From Clostridiales bacterium UBA1206 (GTDB taxonomy: Bacteria; Bacillota; Clostridia; Oscillospirales; CAG-382), in assembly GCA_002310055.1 (NCBI GenBank), contig DBXS01000031.1, positions 97,541-161,540 on the forward strand: a stretch of DNA of 64,000 bases. Direction: 5' to 3'. The notes beneath the pieces were generated by a model that worked only from the letters and a program-made list of their open reading frames with translations, searched no databases and was not told where the DNA came from. Each line of letters opens with the position of its first letter. The first letter of the stretch is position 1. Below, in pieces: positions 47,364-56,158 of the stretch. The translations under genes and the position numbers were made by a program.

Positions 47364-48533
47364 ATGGAAAAATTCAACGTAGGTATTATCGGTCTCGGCT
47401 GCCGCGGCAGCTGGGCGGTGAAGGATATACTCACCGAGCGCGAAGACGTAAACGTGACGTTCGTCTGCGACGAATACGAAGACCGCACCGAGGAAAGCAA
47501 AGCGGTCGTGGAAAAGAAGCAGGGGCACACTCCGCACACTTCGCTCGACTGGCACGACGTCGTCAACTCGCCCGACGTGGACGTGGTGGTGAACTGCACC
47601 GCGTGGGAAGGGCACGTGCCCATAAGCACCGCCGCGATGGAGGCGGGCAAGCCCGTGGCTATGGAAGTAGGCGGCGCGTATCAGCTTGACGAATGCTACC
47701 GGCTGGTGGATACATATAAAAAAACAGGCATCCATTGCATGATGCTTGAAAACTGCTGTTTCAACCGCGAAGAGCTTATGGTCCTCAATATGGTGCAGCA
47801 GGGGCTCTTTGGCAAAATAGTGGCGTGCAGCGGCGGGTATCAGCACGACTTGCGCGAAGAGATAACTTTCGGCCGCGAAAACCGTCATTACAGACTGCGC
47901 AACTACAAGGCGCGCAATACCGATAACTACCCGACCCACGAACTGGGCCCCATAGCAAAAGTCCTTGACCTGGGCCACGGCAACAGGATGAAATATCTCG
48001 TTTCGATGGCGACGGGCAGCTGGGGACTGAACGACTACGCCCGGCGCAACGAAAAAGCGGATCCCGAACTGAGGGATTACAAATTCCATCAGGGCGACAT
48101 AGTAAAGACCCTGATAATGTGCGAAGGCGGCGAGACCGTAACGCTCACGCTCGACACCACCCTGCCCCGCAGCTATTCGCGCGGGTTCACGGTGCGCGGC
48201 ACCCGCGGCGCCTATTTCGAAGACGGCGACGGCGTGTTCCTCGACGGCGTGAACAACGAATGGGACAAGAGCTTTTACAACAACAAGCAGCAGTTCTTTG
48301 AAAAATACGACCATCCGCTGTGGCAAAAAGGCGGCGCGCTGGATTTCCGCGGCGGACACGGCGGCATGGACTGGCTGGTGTACGACGAATTCTTCCGCTA
48401 CGTGCGCACCGGGAACACCCCCTGGATCGACACCTACGACACCGCTTCGTGGATGAGCATTACCCCGCTCGCCGCAAAGTCTATAGAAAACGGCTCCGCA
48501 CCCGTCGAGATCCCCGATATGCGGGAAATATGA
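47364..48533 (+). CDS. Gfo/Idh/MocA family oxidoreductase
   Basis: 389 residues. The Rossmann site is VGIIGLGCRGSW near residue 6, with EVGGAYQLDEC further on and the conserved catalytic-lysine region GKPVAMEVGG. The C-terminal half is the alpha/beta substrate domain, including HGGMDWLVYDEFFR. The family acts on sugars with NAD(P). Many gut Bacteroidetes and Firmicutes members of this subtype (about 390 residues, HGGxD motif) hydrolyse or oxidise glycosides, as in GH109. TAAAAGGAGCG precedes ATG 47364. Last gene before the terminator. Confidence 0.88.
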   Translation: MEKFNVGIIGLGCRGSWAVKDILTEREDVNVTFVCDEYEDRTEESKAVVEKKQGHTPHTSLDWHDVVNSPDVDVVVNCTAWEGHVPISTAAMEAGKPVAMEVGGAYQLDECYRLVDTYKKTGIHCMMLENCCFNREELMVLNMVQQGLFGKIVACSGGYQHDLREEITFGRENRHYRLRNYKARNTDNYPTHELGPIAKVLDLGHGNRMKYLVSMATGSWGLNDYARRNEKADPELRDYKFHQGDIVKTLIMCEGGETVTLTLDTTLPRSYSRGFTVRGTRGAYFEDGDGVFLDGVNNEWDKSFYNNKQQFFEKYDHPLWQKGGALDFRGGHGGMDWLVYDEFFRYVRTGNTPWIDTYDTASWMSITPLAAKSIENGSAPVEIPDMREI

Positions 48534-48542
48534 ATACAGTCA

Positions 48543-48584
48543 AAAACAGGAACGCCGCGCAGCAAAACTGCGCGGCGTAGTTTT
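48543..48584 (+). repeat. left copy of the duplicated terminator
   Basis: The 29-base block AACGCCGCGCAGCAAAACTG...GCGTA (48551-48579) is identical to 50744-50772, with AAAACAG before and TTTT after also shared. The 11-bp GC-rich stem ACGCCGCGCAG/CTGCGCGGCGT and T-run make it a rho-independent terminator for the DUF4434-Gfo unit. Confidence 0.85.
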
Positions 48585-48673
48585 GAAAAAGTATAATAAA
48601 AATATACTTCCCGTAAACGCCGAATTGTGGAACGTTGCTAAGAAAATACTGCAAATTTGGTCAATTATGTCTA

Positions 48674-48703
48674 TTGACATTCTGTTACTATCAAGTGTAT
48701 AAT
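48674..48703 (+). promoter_or_regulatory. promoter for the ricin-metzincin gene
   Basis: TTGACA (48674-48679), 18-base spacer, TATAAT (48698-48703). A GGGAGGAAAG and a 3-codon ATG-GCT-ATG-TGA at 48730 lie in the leader; I treat the latter as chance. The DNA from 48585 to 48757 is AT-rich and otherwise empty. Confidence 0.75.
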
Positions 48704-48757
48704 TTATAGGGAGGAAAGTATTTAACAGAATGGCTATGTGAACTGAAAGGAGTAAAT

Positions 48758-49885
48758 ATGAAAAAAGTATTATCTTTTACGATTTGCGTTTTGTTGCTTG
48801 TTCAAATCTCTTTCGTTTGTATTCCTTTAGCAGTAGCAGCTTTGCCCAGCACACTTTCTCAGAATAAAGTTTACTTAATTAAGAACGCAGCAACAGATAT
48901 GTATCTTGGCCAGAGCGGTTTGGATTTAACGCCCTGTTTTGCTTCCACAAACACTTTAACGTATGGCCCGAATCAACTTTTCCGGCTGACTGAGTCAGGA
49001 GGCTCAGGCTTGATTATGCCTATGACCACCTGTTCAAACAGTTTGACTTCAAATCTGGCGCTCAGTTATTACAACAACGGGCAAAATAATCTTGGCTATT
49101 TTGTATATTTTACCACCGCGTCTGTTTCAACTTTTTGGACAATTACAAAACTTAACAACGGGAATTATACGATACGTTCCACATACTATGGTAATAGCAG
49201 CAATTATTTGTCCATCCAATCGTCATCAGGAAACGTCGTGGTTTCTTCCTACAGCGGCGCATACTCCGAATGGATAATTACTGAAATCATCAACGATATG
49301 TACTTTAATAGTGGTTATACTTATTTGTCACAACCAAGTAATGTATGTGCAAAAAGTACAGCTGATGTTGAATCTTTGTTTACAACAAACGTGCTTTTAG
49401 GCACACAAGACTGGAATGGTTATTCCGAAAATGTCAACGTCACTTATCTTAACCATACCCAATCTATTCCTTCCGGAAAAAATGATCTAATAACCATTTC
49501 ATCGGATTACAATAACCAACTACCAGAAGATGCTTTGGGATGTGCATGCCCTGTAATTGCTTTTTCTGTCCAATATAATCCGAGTGAAATATCATTAAAC
49601 AGTAATTGGCAGTTTGTGTTTATTTATTTGAATTATGACGAAATATCTAGCCATAATTATTCCGACACTGCCCTAAGAGCGATTGTTGCTCACGAAACCG
49701 GTCATTGTTTAAAACTCAAACATACTGTCGGCGGCGAAATATACAATGCCAGGTATATCCCTTCAATTATGCAATTAAGTATTGATGTTTTTGATGGATA
49801 TACGTATGTATATGCCTATTACTATTATTCTGCATATCATCCAACTACATATAATATTCATTCTTTAATCAATAAATGGAATTAA
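48758..49885 (+). CDS. secreted ricin B-lectin / metzincin-type metalloprotease
   Basis: 375 residues. Signal peptide about 1-28; residues about 33-185 are a ricin-type beta-trefoil (NKVYLIKNAATDMYLG, then FWTITKLNNGNYTIRS, YLSIQSSSGNVV), which probably binds carbohydrate; residues about 190-375 are the protease with HETGHCLKLKH, giving His312, Glu313, His316, His322, and a Met-turn Met338 in PSIMQL. The position that is usually Gly in HExxHxxGxxH is Lys here. GAAAGGAG precedes ATG 48758. Base composition is clearly AT-richer than neighbours, which suggests recent transfer. Secreted outside the cell. Confidence 0.8.
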   Translation: MKKVLSFTICVLLLVQISFVCIPLAVAALPSTLSQNKVYLIKNAATDMYLGQSGLDLTPCFASTNTLTYGPNQLFRLTESGGSGLIMPMTTCSNSLTSNLALSYYNNGQNNLGYFVYFTTASVSTFWTITKLNNGNYTIRSTYYGNSSNYLSIQSSSGNVVVSSYSGAYSEWIITEIINDMYFNSGYTYLSQPSNVCAKSTADVESLFTTNVLLGTQDWNGYSENVNVTYLNHTQSIPSGKNDLITISSDYNNQLPEDALGCACPVIAFSVQYNPSEISLNSNWQFVFIYLNYDEISSHNYSDTALRAIVAHETGHCLKLKHTVGGEIYNARYIPSIMQLSIDVFDGYTYVYAYYYYSAYHPTTYNIHSLINKWN

Positions 49886-49907
49886 GTATTTAGAAAGGAG
49901 TTTGTAT

Positions 49908-50726
49908 ATGAATACCAACAGATTTTTAGCTATTATATGTGCGCTTATCACGGTTATGACGCTTTTCTTATCAGCTTGTGAAAAAGCCGATGATCCGTCG
50001 CTTGATGACACGGATCCTGTCTTGACTGCCGCATCGGATAAGCCGATCGTATCTGTATTAGGAAATCAAGACGTTTCAGTTACTCCGATCGTTTCAACGG
50101 TCTGCGACGATTTTGAATACCCTTTGGAAAACCGCACCGAAAACCAGATCCTGCCTGATTTCGGCAATGTCAAAAACGGGCTTGATATGTGCACGGTGGT
50201 CAGTTTTAAGGATGCAGACGATTTGCTGGCAAGGAGACTGCAGCAAGACGGAGCCATAGTGACCGGCAGAAAAATATCTTGCGTAAGTTACAGCAAATTT
50301 GAAAAAACAGTATATTATGAATTTCACGAAGGCGTAAAAGGAGATATCATAAGATACTACACGATCACCCGCTTTCTGGTCGAAAACGTAGCCGAAGGGC
50401 AAGGTATCAAAGCCGGCGATATAATTACGATCATAGAAGACTATTCGTTCCTCGACGACGGGAGCGCATATCAAATGGTGCCGCTTTACGCACCGCCGAT
50501 ATACGAAAACGAAGAATATCTTATAATTATCTCGCCCGACGAACACGAGTATATAAACGTCGAAAACGCCTGGGACGTCAGAGCCGCTATCCTTATCGAC
50601 GAATTCAGCAGGAACTACGAACAGTATTCGATAGAAGAAGCATTGAGATTCGAACAAAAGAGAGGATATTTTGCTAGGTTCGATATCGCCAAAGAGATGA
50701 TCAAACGTTTTGTAGACGGAAAATAA
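49908..50726 (+). CDS. predicted lipoprotein cotranscribed with the protease
   Basis: 272 residues from ATG 49908, with AAAGGAG 9 bases upstream. Signal peptide and lipobox LFLSACEKA, then about 60 linker residues and a compact domain with VVSFKDADDLLARRL, ITRFLVENVAEGQGIKAGDIITIIEDYSF and VPLYAPPIYENEEYLIII, reminiscent of immunoglobulin-like or PDZ-adjacent domains but not assignable. Base composition is intermediate between the protease gene and the rest of the chromosome. It follows the protease by 22 bases. Confidence 0.75.
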   Translation: MNTNRFLAIICALITVMTLFLSACEKADDPSLDDTDPVLTAASDKPIVSVLGNQDVSVTPIVSTVCDDFEYPLENRTENQILPDFGNVKNGLDMCTVVSFKDADDLLARRLQQDGAIVTGRKISCVSYSKFEKTVYYEFHEGVKGDIIRYYTITRFLVENVAEGQGIKAGDIITIIEDYSFLDDGSAYQMVPLYAPPIYENEEYLIIISPDEHEYINVENAWDVRAAILIDEFSRNYEQYSIEEALRFEQKRGYFARFDIAKEMIKRFVDGK

Positions 50727-50735
50727 AACATCCCC

Positions 50736-50777
50736 AAAACAGTAACGCCGCGCAGCAAAACTGCGCGGCGTAATTTT
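50736..50777 (+). repeat. right copy of the duplicated terminator
   Basis: Same 29-base block as 48551-48579, here at 50744-50772, followed by ATTTTTAT. It ends the island transcript and brackets the low-GC segment. Confidence 0.85.
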
Positions 50778-50813
50778 TATCGCTTATACGTATTCGCTTA
50801 TGTAACAGAAATA

Positions 50814-51986
50814 TCACTGCCCGTTGAGCTGATAGTCGCCGGGGAACAGCACGTAATTGAGCAGCAGCACGGCGTCGGACGACGAGACCCCGCCGTCGCC
50901 GTCGAAATCGGCGGGCTGATATATGAGAAAATCATCCGAAAAAAGCGTGTGCCTTAGCAGGAATATGGCGTCGTCGGAATCGACCGTGCCGTTGTTATCC
51001 ATATCGCCGACCGTATATTCGGGACCTGTCTCGGGCAGAGCGGCGGTGAAAGAACCGAAATAGCTGTAATACCGTCCGCCGGCTATATCGATATACATAC
51101 GGTAAACGTACGAGACCCCGGGATACAGCTCGACTCCGATCTGTGAAACGCATTCATACTGCGATATAACGAAAGTATCGACGGAATTAAGGTTCAAAAT
51201 CTCTTCGTACGAACCGAGCATCACGCCCGAAGAAGTGTAAAGCTCCACTCCTCCGCGTTCGACGTCTTTTGCCGACGCCCCCCAAAGATCGGTGCGCATC
51301 GCCAATATGGCGTCTGTCGGCAAAACGAGCGACGAAGCGGGAAGCTCGCTCCAGTCGGCAAGCACGGTGATATCCGGCTCTTCGGGTTCTTCGGGCTCTT
51401 CGGGTCCCGAATAACCGGAACCAAGGCCGTAACCGACGGATTCGTCGACTTCGACGTTTACGTAATGATACCCTTTTTCAAACGAGCATTTTTTCCAGTC
51501 TTTGACCCATTTGCCATTGCTGTTGTAATAGCCGAACCGCTGAAGCACGCCGTTGTGCATACGGTAATGGGTATCGCTGATATAGACCTGATCCTTGTGT
51601 TTTTCGGCGGTAAAAAGCGTGTCTCCGCGGCGCTCGAGTATGATGATCCAGTGCGGATCGGACATCTTTACGATATCGCCGGTACGGATATCGGCGGCGC
51701 GTGAATAACGTTCGCCCTTCCAGCCGTAGGTGCCGTACATATAGTATTCGAAATCCGAACACAGCGAAGCGCACCCCCAGGCGCTGTACAGTCCGTGCTC
51801 GGGCATTTTTCTGTCTCCCCACGGAGTGCCGGCGTCCCAGCGGTCGTCGCTTAAGAACTGTTCGTACACAGCGCGGTATTCGGCGTACGTGCCGTACGTC
51901 GTGGCGGCGGACGCCGAAAACGCCGGTACGAGCAGCGCGAGCAGGAGGATCACGAAGAGCGTTTTTTTGAAGATCTTCATAAACAT
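50814..51986 (-). CDS. secreted cysteine-peptidase-like dockerin protein
   Basis: 390 residues. Signal peptide about 1-28; an N-terminal domain (about 35-185) with WGCASLCSDFEYY, IRTGDIVKM and PHWIIILERRG placed like the Cys and His of NlpC/P60 or CHAP hydrolases, though only weakly; a Glu/Pro linker; a beta-sandwich of about 110 residues; and a C-terminal duplicated dockerin (GDMDNNGTVDSDDAIFLL, ADFDGDGGVSSSDAVLLL). Starts at 51986 and 51980 are both possible. It follows the PHP gene by 19 bases in one unit. The enzyme could cut peptidoglycan or peptides. Confidence 0.72.
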   Translation of the reverse strand: MFMKIFKKTLFVILLLALLVPAFSASAATTYGTYAEYRAVYEQFLSDDRWDAGTPWGDRKMPEHGLYSAWGCASLCSDFEYYMYGTYGWKGERYSRAADIRTGDIVKMSDPHWIIILERRGDTLFTAEKHKDQVYISDTHYRMHNGVLQRFGYYNSNGKWVKDWKKCSFEKGYHYVNVEVDESVGYGLGSGYSGPEEPEEPEEPDITVLADWSELPASSLVLPTDAILAMRTDLWGASAKDVERGGVELYTSSGVMLGSYEEILNLNSVDTFVISQYECVSQIGVELYPGVSYVYRMYIDIAGGRYYSYFGSFTAALPETGPEYTVGDMDNNGTVDSDDAIFLLRHTLFSDDFLIYQPADFDGDGGVSSSDAVLLLNYVLFPGDYQLNGQ

Positions 51987-52005
51987 ATTCCTGTTTTCGT
52001 TTTTC

Positions 52006-52953
52006 TCAGCCGAGCAATTCTTCTTTGAGATAGGCGCGGGTAAATGCTCTGCCTCTAATATCGTGACATTCGAAGCGGACGTATTTCCAGTCGTAATTGA
52101 AATTTATATCGAACACGGCGCTCGTGATATCGTCGGCAAACGAGCGGACGGGGCGCGAAGCGCGCGATTCGGTGCGCAGTACGACGGCGCTGCACGGCGA
52201 GCATTCGAGATACACTTTGCCGTCTTCGTAATAAAGCGAGTTTATCACGGGGCCGGTGGAAGCGTACATATCGCCGTTCTTCACCGCTTTGAAGAATTCG
52301 CCGTATTCGAGTTTGGGCATACAGATCATATCGAAACCGCCGAACGAATCGTTATAAGGCGATTCGAGCGACTTACACGCGTTGTGGTTGTCGTCGGTGG
52401 CGGAAGGGCAGGGATACTTGCCGGCTATGAGGATCTGCTCGTATTCCCTGTCGCCGTAGCCGTTGAACATCTCTTTTTCGCAGCCGGTGTTGAAGACTTC
52501 GAACAGGTCGAGCCCTTCGAGCCCGATATAATCGGTGCTGGACTGCAGCGACCAGCGCGGATGGTTGTACTGCGAAAGAAAGCCGGCTTCGTGCGCGCGG
52601 CGGATCATATCGTTTGCGACGTCGACGTCGTAGGCGCGCTCGACGGGGATGAATTCGGTGCGCGTCTCGTCCGCCGAAAAGAAGTTGAGATGGTAGGTGC
52701 GCGCGTTGAGCCAGCTGCCTTCGAAACGCTCGGTCATATCGATCTCAAGCGAGGTGATGGGCAGGAAGCGTTCGTCTTTGAGCTCGACGTGCGGCACGAG
52801 TTTGTTGTGGTCGCTGAACGCGACTATGGAATACCCGTGCGCGAGATAATTTTCCTTATGCTGTTCCACGGTGAAGCGTCCGTCGGAAAACGTGGAATGG
52901 CAATGCAGGTTCGCTTTGTACTGGACAGTGTCGGGAAGCAGATACTTTTTCAT
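52006..52953 (-). CDS. PHP domain metal-dependent phosphoesterase
   Basis: 315 residues from ATG 52953; the in-frame extension to 53016 is AT-rich and I exclude it. PHP motifs: NLHCHSTFSDGRFT (motif I), VAFSDHN (II), and YNHPRWS (III), with DDNHN near the C-terminal His. It is a cytoplasmic phosphoesterase of the His-rich trinuclear type with unknown substrate. It shares a transcript with the dockerin protein gene. Confidence 0.82.
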   Translation of the reverse strand: MKKYLLPDTVQYKANLHCHSTFSDGRFTVEQHKENYLAHGYSIVAFSDHNKLVPHVELKDERFLPITSLEIDMTERFEGSWLNARTYHLNFFSADETRTEFIPVERAYDVDVANDMIRRAHEAGFLSQYNHPRWSLQSSTDYIGLEGLDLFEVFNTGCEKEMFNGYGDREYEQILIAGKYPCPSATDDNHNACKSLESPYNDSFGGFDMICMPKLEYGEFFKAVKNGDMYASTGPVINSLYYEDGKVYLECSPCSAVVLRTESRASRPVRSFADDITSAVFDINFNYDWKYVRFECHDIRGRAFTRAYLKEELLG

Positions 52954-53029
52954 TTCCGTTTTTGCCTTTCGGCCGTATTTACGGCGTTTTTTGTAAATTA
53001 ATAAAAAATTAAACAAATCAACATTATAT

Positions 53030-53057
53030 ATTATACCTTTTTGGCGGCGTTTGTCAA
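53030..53057 (-). promoter_or_regulatory. promoter for the PHP-dockerin unit
   Basis: Minus strand: TTGACA (53052-53057), 16-base spacer, TATAAT (53030-53035). Confidence 0.8.
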
Positions 53058-53066
53058 GAGGGACTC

Positions 53067-53095
53067 TTGACTGAAAGCAAGATTTTGTTTATAAT
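53067..53095 (+). promoter_or_regulatory. promoter for the adenylation-carrier fusion
   Basis: TTGACT (53067-53072), 17-base spacer, TATAAT (53090-53095), divergent from the PHP-unit promoter with 9 bases between their -35 boxes. Confidence 0.8.
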
Positions 53096-53157
53096 ATCAG
53101 CATGGCGCGCGGCAATTACCGCCGCCGTGATATTTTACTTTGACAAGGAGACATCCA

Positions 53158-55161
53158 ATGAAACTTACCTGGAAAGAAAAATGCGATATCCTGGCTCAGG
53201 ATATGTGTATGCGTCATCTTTTCGACACCCTTTGTCTTATGGATCAGGAATTCGCCGTATGGCTCGAAGACGGCGAAGTAAAGACATATGATTACAAATA
53301 TCTTAAATCACACGCGCTCGCATGCGCCGAAAATATAGAAAAGATAGGTCTGGGCGAACCCGGCGGCTGGACCGGGATCGCGGTGGACACCTGCAAGGAA
53401 TGGCCGATATTCTTCTGGGGGCTGCTCGCCGCCGGGAGGAACGCGCTGCTTCTGGATCCGTCGCTCGACGACGCCGGAATAGCTCATCTTATGAAACAGG
53501 CCGGCGCCAAATCGCTCATCACGCGCCGCAAACGCGAACTCGACATACAGCAGATCGCTCCTGAAGAAGCGCTCGGTGCCGCCGACGCACCAAGCGAGGG
53601 TTACGAGCCGCACTGGGCGGATCTCATAGCCGCCTGCACCTCCGGCACCACAAGCACTTCGCGCGTGTACGTTTACAACGGCGAGGCGGTATGCCGTCAG
53701 ATAATCGGCTTTGCGCAGCACGAAAAATACCCCTGCCTCACCTCCGAAGAATTCGGACCGCTGAGAGTCGTGGCGTTCCTGCCCTTCAACCATATATTCG
53801 GGCTCATCGCCAACCTTATCACCATGCCGTTCCAGAACCAGTCGCAGATATTCCTTAAAGACCGCGCGCCGCAGACCATACTCGAGACAGCGCGCAAATG
53901 CGACGCCAAAGTCATACTCACCGTTCCCCTGCTAGTCAATTCCATTTCCTCCACCATAAAAAAGCGAGTATCGCAGCAGTCGGCGTTCAAGCGCGGCGCT
54001 TTCAAGGTGATGCAGAGCATTTCGCTCACATGCCAGCGCATCAACCCGCTTTGGGGGCTGAAGGTAGGCAAAAAGCTTTTCAAATCGGTCAACAAGAACC
54101 TGTTCGGCGACCAATTCATGGAATTCGTCGTGGGCGGCGCGCACACTCCCGAAGAGCATCTGCGCACCGTGAACTCGCTGGGCTACGCCGTGACCGTGGG
54201 GTTCGGCATGACCGAGACCGCCATAACTTCCTACGAAAACAAGATCGATCTCAAGACCCGCCTTTCGGGCAGCGTGGGACTTCCCCTCCCCATAACCGAA
54301 TACAAGGTCCGCCCCGACGGGAACGATCCCAGACACGGCGAACTGCTCATCCGCTGCAACGCCATGCACATAGGCCGTATGGATAACGGCGTGATGGTGC
54401 CGCCCGTGGTCGACGAGGACGGCTATTTCGCCACAGGCGACGTGGTCCGCATAGGCGATAAGGGCAGGATGTGGATCGAAGGCCGCATAAAGGACGTCAT
54501 CATAGGCGAATCCGGCGAAAACGTCTACCCCGACGAGATAGAAGACACCTTCGCGGGGATGGAGGGCGTGGAACAGCTGGCGGTGTTCTGCACAAAGCCC
54601 GGCGAGACCGAGCTTGTGACCGCAATGTTCAACGTCGGCGACAAATATAACGACAAAGAATACATAGCTTCGCTCGTCGCGGAGGTCGACAAACGCAACA
54701 AGACTCTGCAGCCGCTCAAACGGCTCAAGGCGGCGTACATCACTTCCAATGCGCTGCCCGTGGTGAGCTCGATCAAGATCAAGCGCGCCGCATTGCGCGA
54801 AGGCATAGAAAAAGGCACTTTCGCCTGCAAACGCATAGCGCTGGGCGGGGTCGAATACAACGAAGAGATCAAGCCCGCCGGCGAAGCCGCGTCCGTGCCG
54901 GAAGGCGAGGATCTGGAAGAACTCAAGGCAAAGATAAAAACCTGCTTTGCCAAAGAGTTGGAGATCGACGAATCGCTCATAAAAGACGATTCCACGTTTG
55001 CCGACGAGCTGGGCGGCGACAGTCTGCACCGCCTGGGCGCTCTGCTCAGGGTGGAAGAGGAATTCGGCGTGAAGATACCCGAAAACGCATACGAATACTG
55101 CACCACCGTGAACGATCTCGCCGCGCTTATCAAAGACCTGCGCGAAAAGAAAGCGCGGTAA
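53158..55161 (+). CDS. acyl/aminoacyl-adenylating enzyme fused to a carrier protein domain
   Basis: 667 residues from ATG 53158, with CAAGGAG 7 bases upstream. An ANL-superfamily domain: ACTSGTTSTSRVY where CoA ligases have TSGTTGxPK (the Lys is not present), VGFGMTETAITSYE, GDVVRIGDKGRMWIEGRIKDVIIGESGENVYPDEIE and a C-terminal SSIKIKRAALR lysine segment. Residues about 590-665 are a carrier domain with the 4'-phosphopantetheine Ser in GGDSLHRLG. It would load an acid onto its own carrier. No elongation or release enzyme is next to it. Confidence 0.82.
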   Translation: MKLTWKEKCDILAQDMCMRHLFDTLCLMDQEFAVWLEDGEVKTYDYKYLKSHALACAENIEKIGLGEPGGWTGIAVDTCKEWPIFFWGLLAAGRNALLLDPSLDDAGIAHLMKQAGAKSLITRRKRELDIQQIAPEEALGAADAPSEGYEPHWADLIAACTSGTTSTSRVYVYNGEAVCRQIIGFAQHEKYPCLTSEEFGPLRVVAFLPFNHIFGLIANLITMPFQNQSQIFLKDRAPQTILETARKCDAKVILTVPLLVNSISSTIKKRVSQQSAFKRGAFKVMQSISLTCQRINPLWGLKVGKKLFKSVNKNLFGDQFMEFVVGGAHTPEEHLRTVNSLGYAVTVGFGMTETAITSYENKIDLKTRLSGSVGLPLPITEYKVRPDGNDPRHGELLIRCNAMHIGRMDNGVMVPPVVDEDGYFATGDVVRIGDKGRMWIEGRIKDVIIGESGENVYPDEIEDTFAGMEGVEQLAVFCTKPGETELVTAMFNVGDKYNDKEYIASLVAEVDKRNKTLQPLKRLKAAYITSNALPVVSSIKIKRAALREGIEKGTFACKRIALGGVEYNEEIKPAGEAASVPEGEDLEELKAKIKTCFAKELEIDESLIKDDSTFADELGGDSLHRLGALLRVEEEFGVKIPENAYEYCTTVNDLAALIKDLREKKAR

Positions 55162-55171
55162 AAAAAAGAAG

Positions 55172-55201
55172 ACCGGCAGCCGAAAAGCTGCCGGTTTTTT
55201 T
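55172..55201. terminator. bidirectional rho-independent terminator
   Basis: ACCGGCAGC pairs with GCTGCCGGT around CGAAAA, A8 before and T7 after, between convergent genes. Confidence 0.88.
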
Positions 55202-55211
55202 ATGCGGTTTT

Positions 55212-55997
55212 TCAAGTAAGCGGGTATTCCGACGGGAACAGCACGTGGCGGAGCAGATACACCGCGTCGTCGCTGGTGACGAAACCGTCGCCGGTGAAAT
55301 CGGCGGTGGCGACGGGGTCTTCGATATTATAAGACGCGGGGAACAGCACGTAGCGGAGCAGATACACCGCGTCGCCGCTGTCCACGTCGCCGTCGCGGTC
55401 GACGTCGCCGCGCTGATACTGCGCGCCGGCTGTGACGGTGACGGTCACGCCCGTGCCGGCGTAAAGCTGGGAAACTTCGATATCGGCGTTAAGGCCGTAA
55501 CGGACGTCGAACACCTCGAAAACGTGCGGCGCAGTAAGGTCCGAGCCGGGGGTCTGCAGATACGGTATGGTGACGCTTTGCCCCGAGGCGAACAGGTTGC
55601 GCTTTTGCCCCGTGCCTTTGAGGATACTTTCCACGGTGACCCAGTCAATATAGCAGAATTCCACCACGCCGGGCGTGGTTGAAACGAGGATGAGCTGATC
55701 TTCGATAGCCGCCGGGAAGTTCGACGCCACGGGCGTGACGATATAGCCCGAACCCGTGGGGATGGAGAACGCCGAAGTGTCGTACCTGAGCTTGAAACGG
55801 ACGCAGGTGATGTAGTTATCTACTTCTACGGCGGGCACGGATTCCAGCGTGAGTTTGAGACCGCCGCCGGCGCCTTCTACAAATTCAAATCCCACGGAAA
55901 GTCCGCTCTGCTCCGCGGCAAAGACCGAACCGAGCGCCAGCAGCGCCACGATGACGAAAGCCGCAGCGGCGGCAGCCGCCCTTTTGAATAATGCCAT
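55212..55997 (-). CDS. secreted cohesin-like/dockerin protein
   Basis: 261 residues from ATG 55997, with GGGGGA upstream; the longer frame to 56099 is not used. Signal peptide about 1-26. Residues about 27-190 are a beta-sandwich with VRFKLRYDTSAFSI and FASGQSVTIPYL, a layout that resembles cohesin-type or bacterial Ig-like domains, but this is uncertain. The C-terminus is a duplicated type I dockerin (GDVDRDGDVDSGDAVYLLRYV and ADFTGDGFVTSDDAVYLLRHV). It has its own promoter and ends by the terminator shared with the adenylation gene. Confidence 0.75.
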   Translation of the reverse strand: MALFKRAAAAAAAFVIVALLALGSVFAAEQSGLSVGFEFVEGAGGGLKLTLESVPAVEVDNYITCVRFKLRYDTSAFSIPTGSGYIVTPVASNFPAAIEDQLILVSTTPGVVEFCYIDWVTVESILKGTGQKRNLFASGQSVTIPYLQTPGSDLTAPHVFEVFDVRYGLNADIEVSQLYAGTGVTVTVTAGAQYQRGDVDRDGDVDSGDAVYLLRYVLFPASYNIEDPVATADFTGDGFVTSDDAVYLLRHVLFPSEYPLT

Positions 55998-56046
55998 ATC
56001 CGTCCCCCTTTCCGCAAAGCAGAGCTTTTCAAAAATCAGTATAATG

Positions 56047-56075
56047 ATTATACCATCTGCCGCGGGGTTTGTCAA
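56047..56075 (-). promoter_or_regulatory. consensus promoter for the cohesin-like/dockerin gene
   Basis: Minus strand: TTGACA (56070-56075), 17-base spacer, TATAAT (56047-56052). Confidence 0.85.
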
Positions 56076-56158
56076 TAGACAAGATACCCGTTGAGACATC
56101 TTTGAGCGAAAAACCGCTTTTATGCTTGAAATATGGCGAAAATCTATATATTTTGCTA

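Noticed and set aside
48730..48741. Three-codon ORF (ATG GCT ATG TGA) in the protease leader
   Set aside because: Too short and poorly spaced from GGGAGG to claim regulation.
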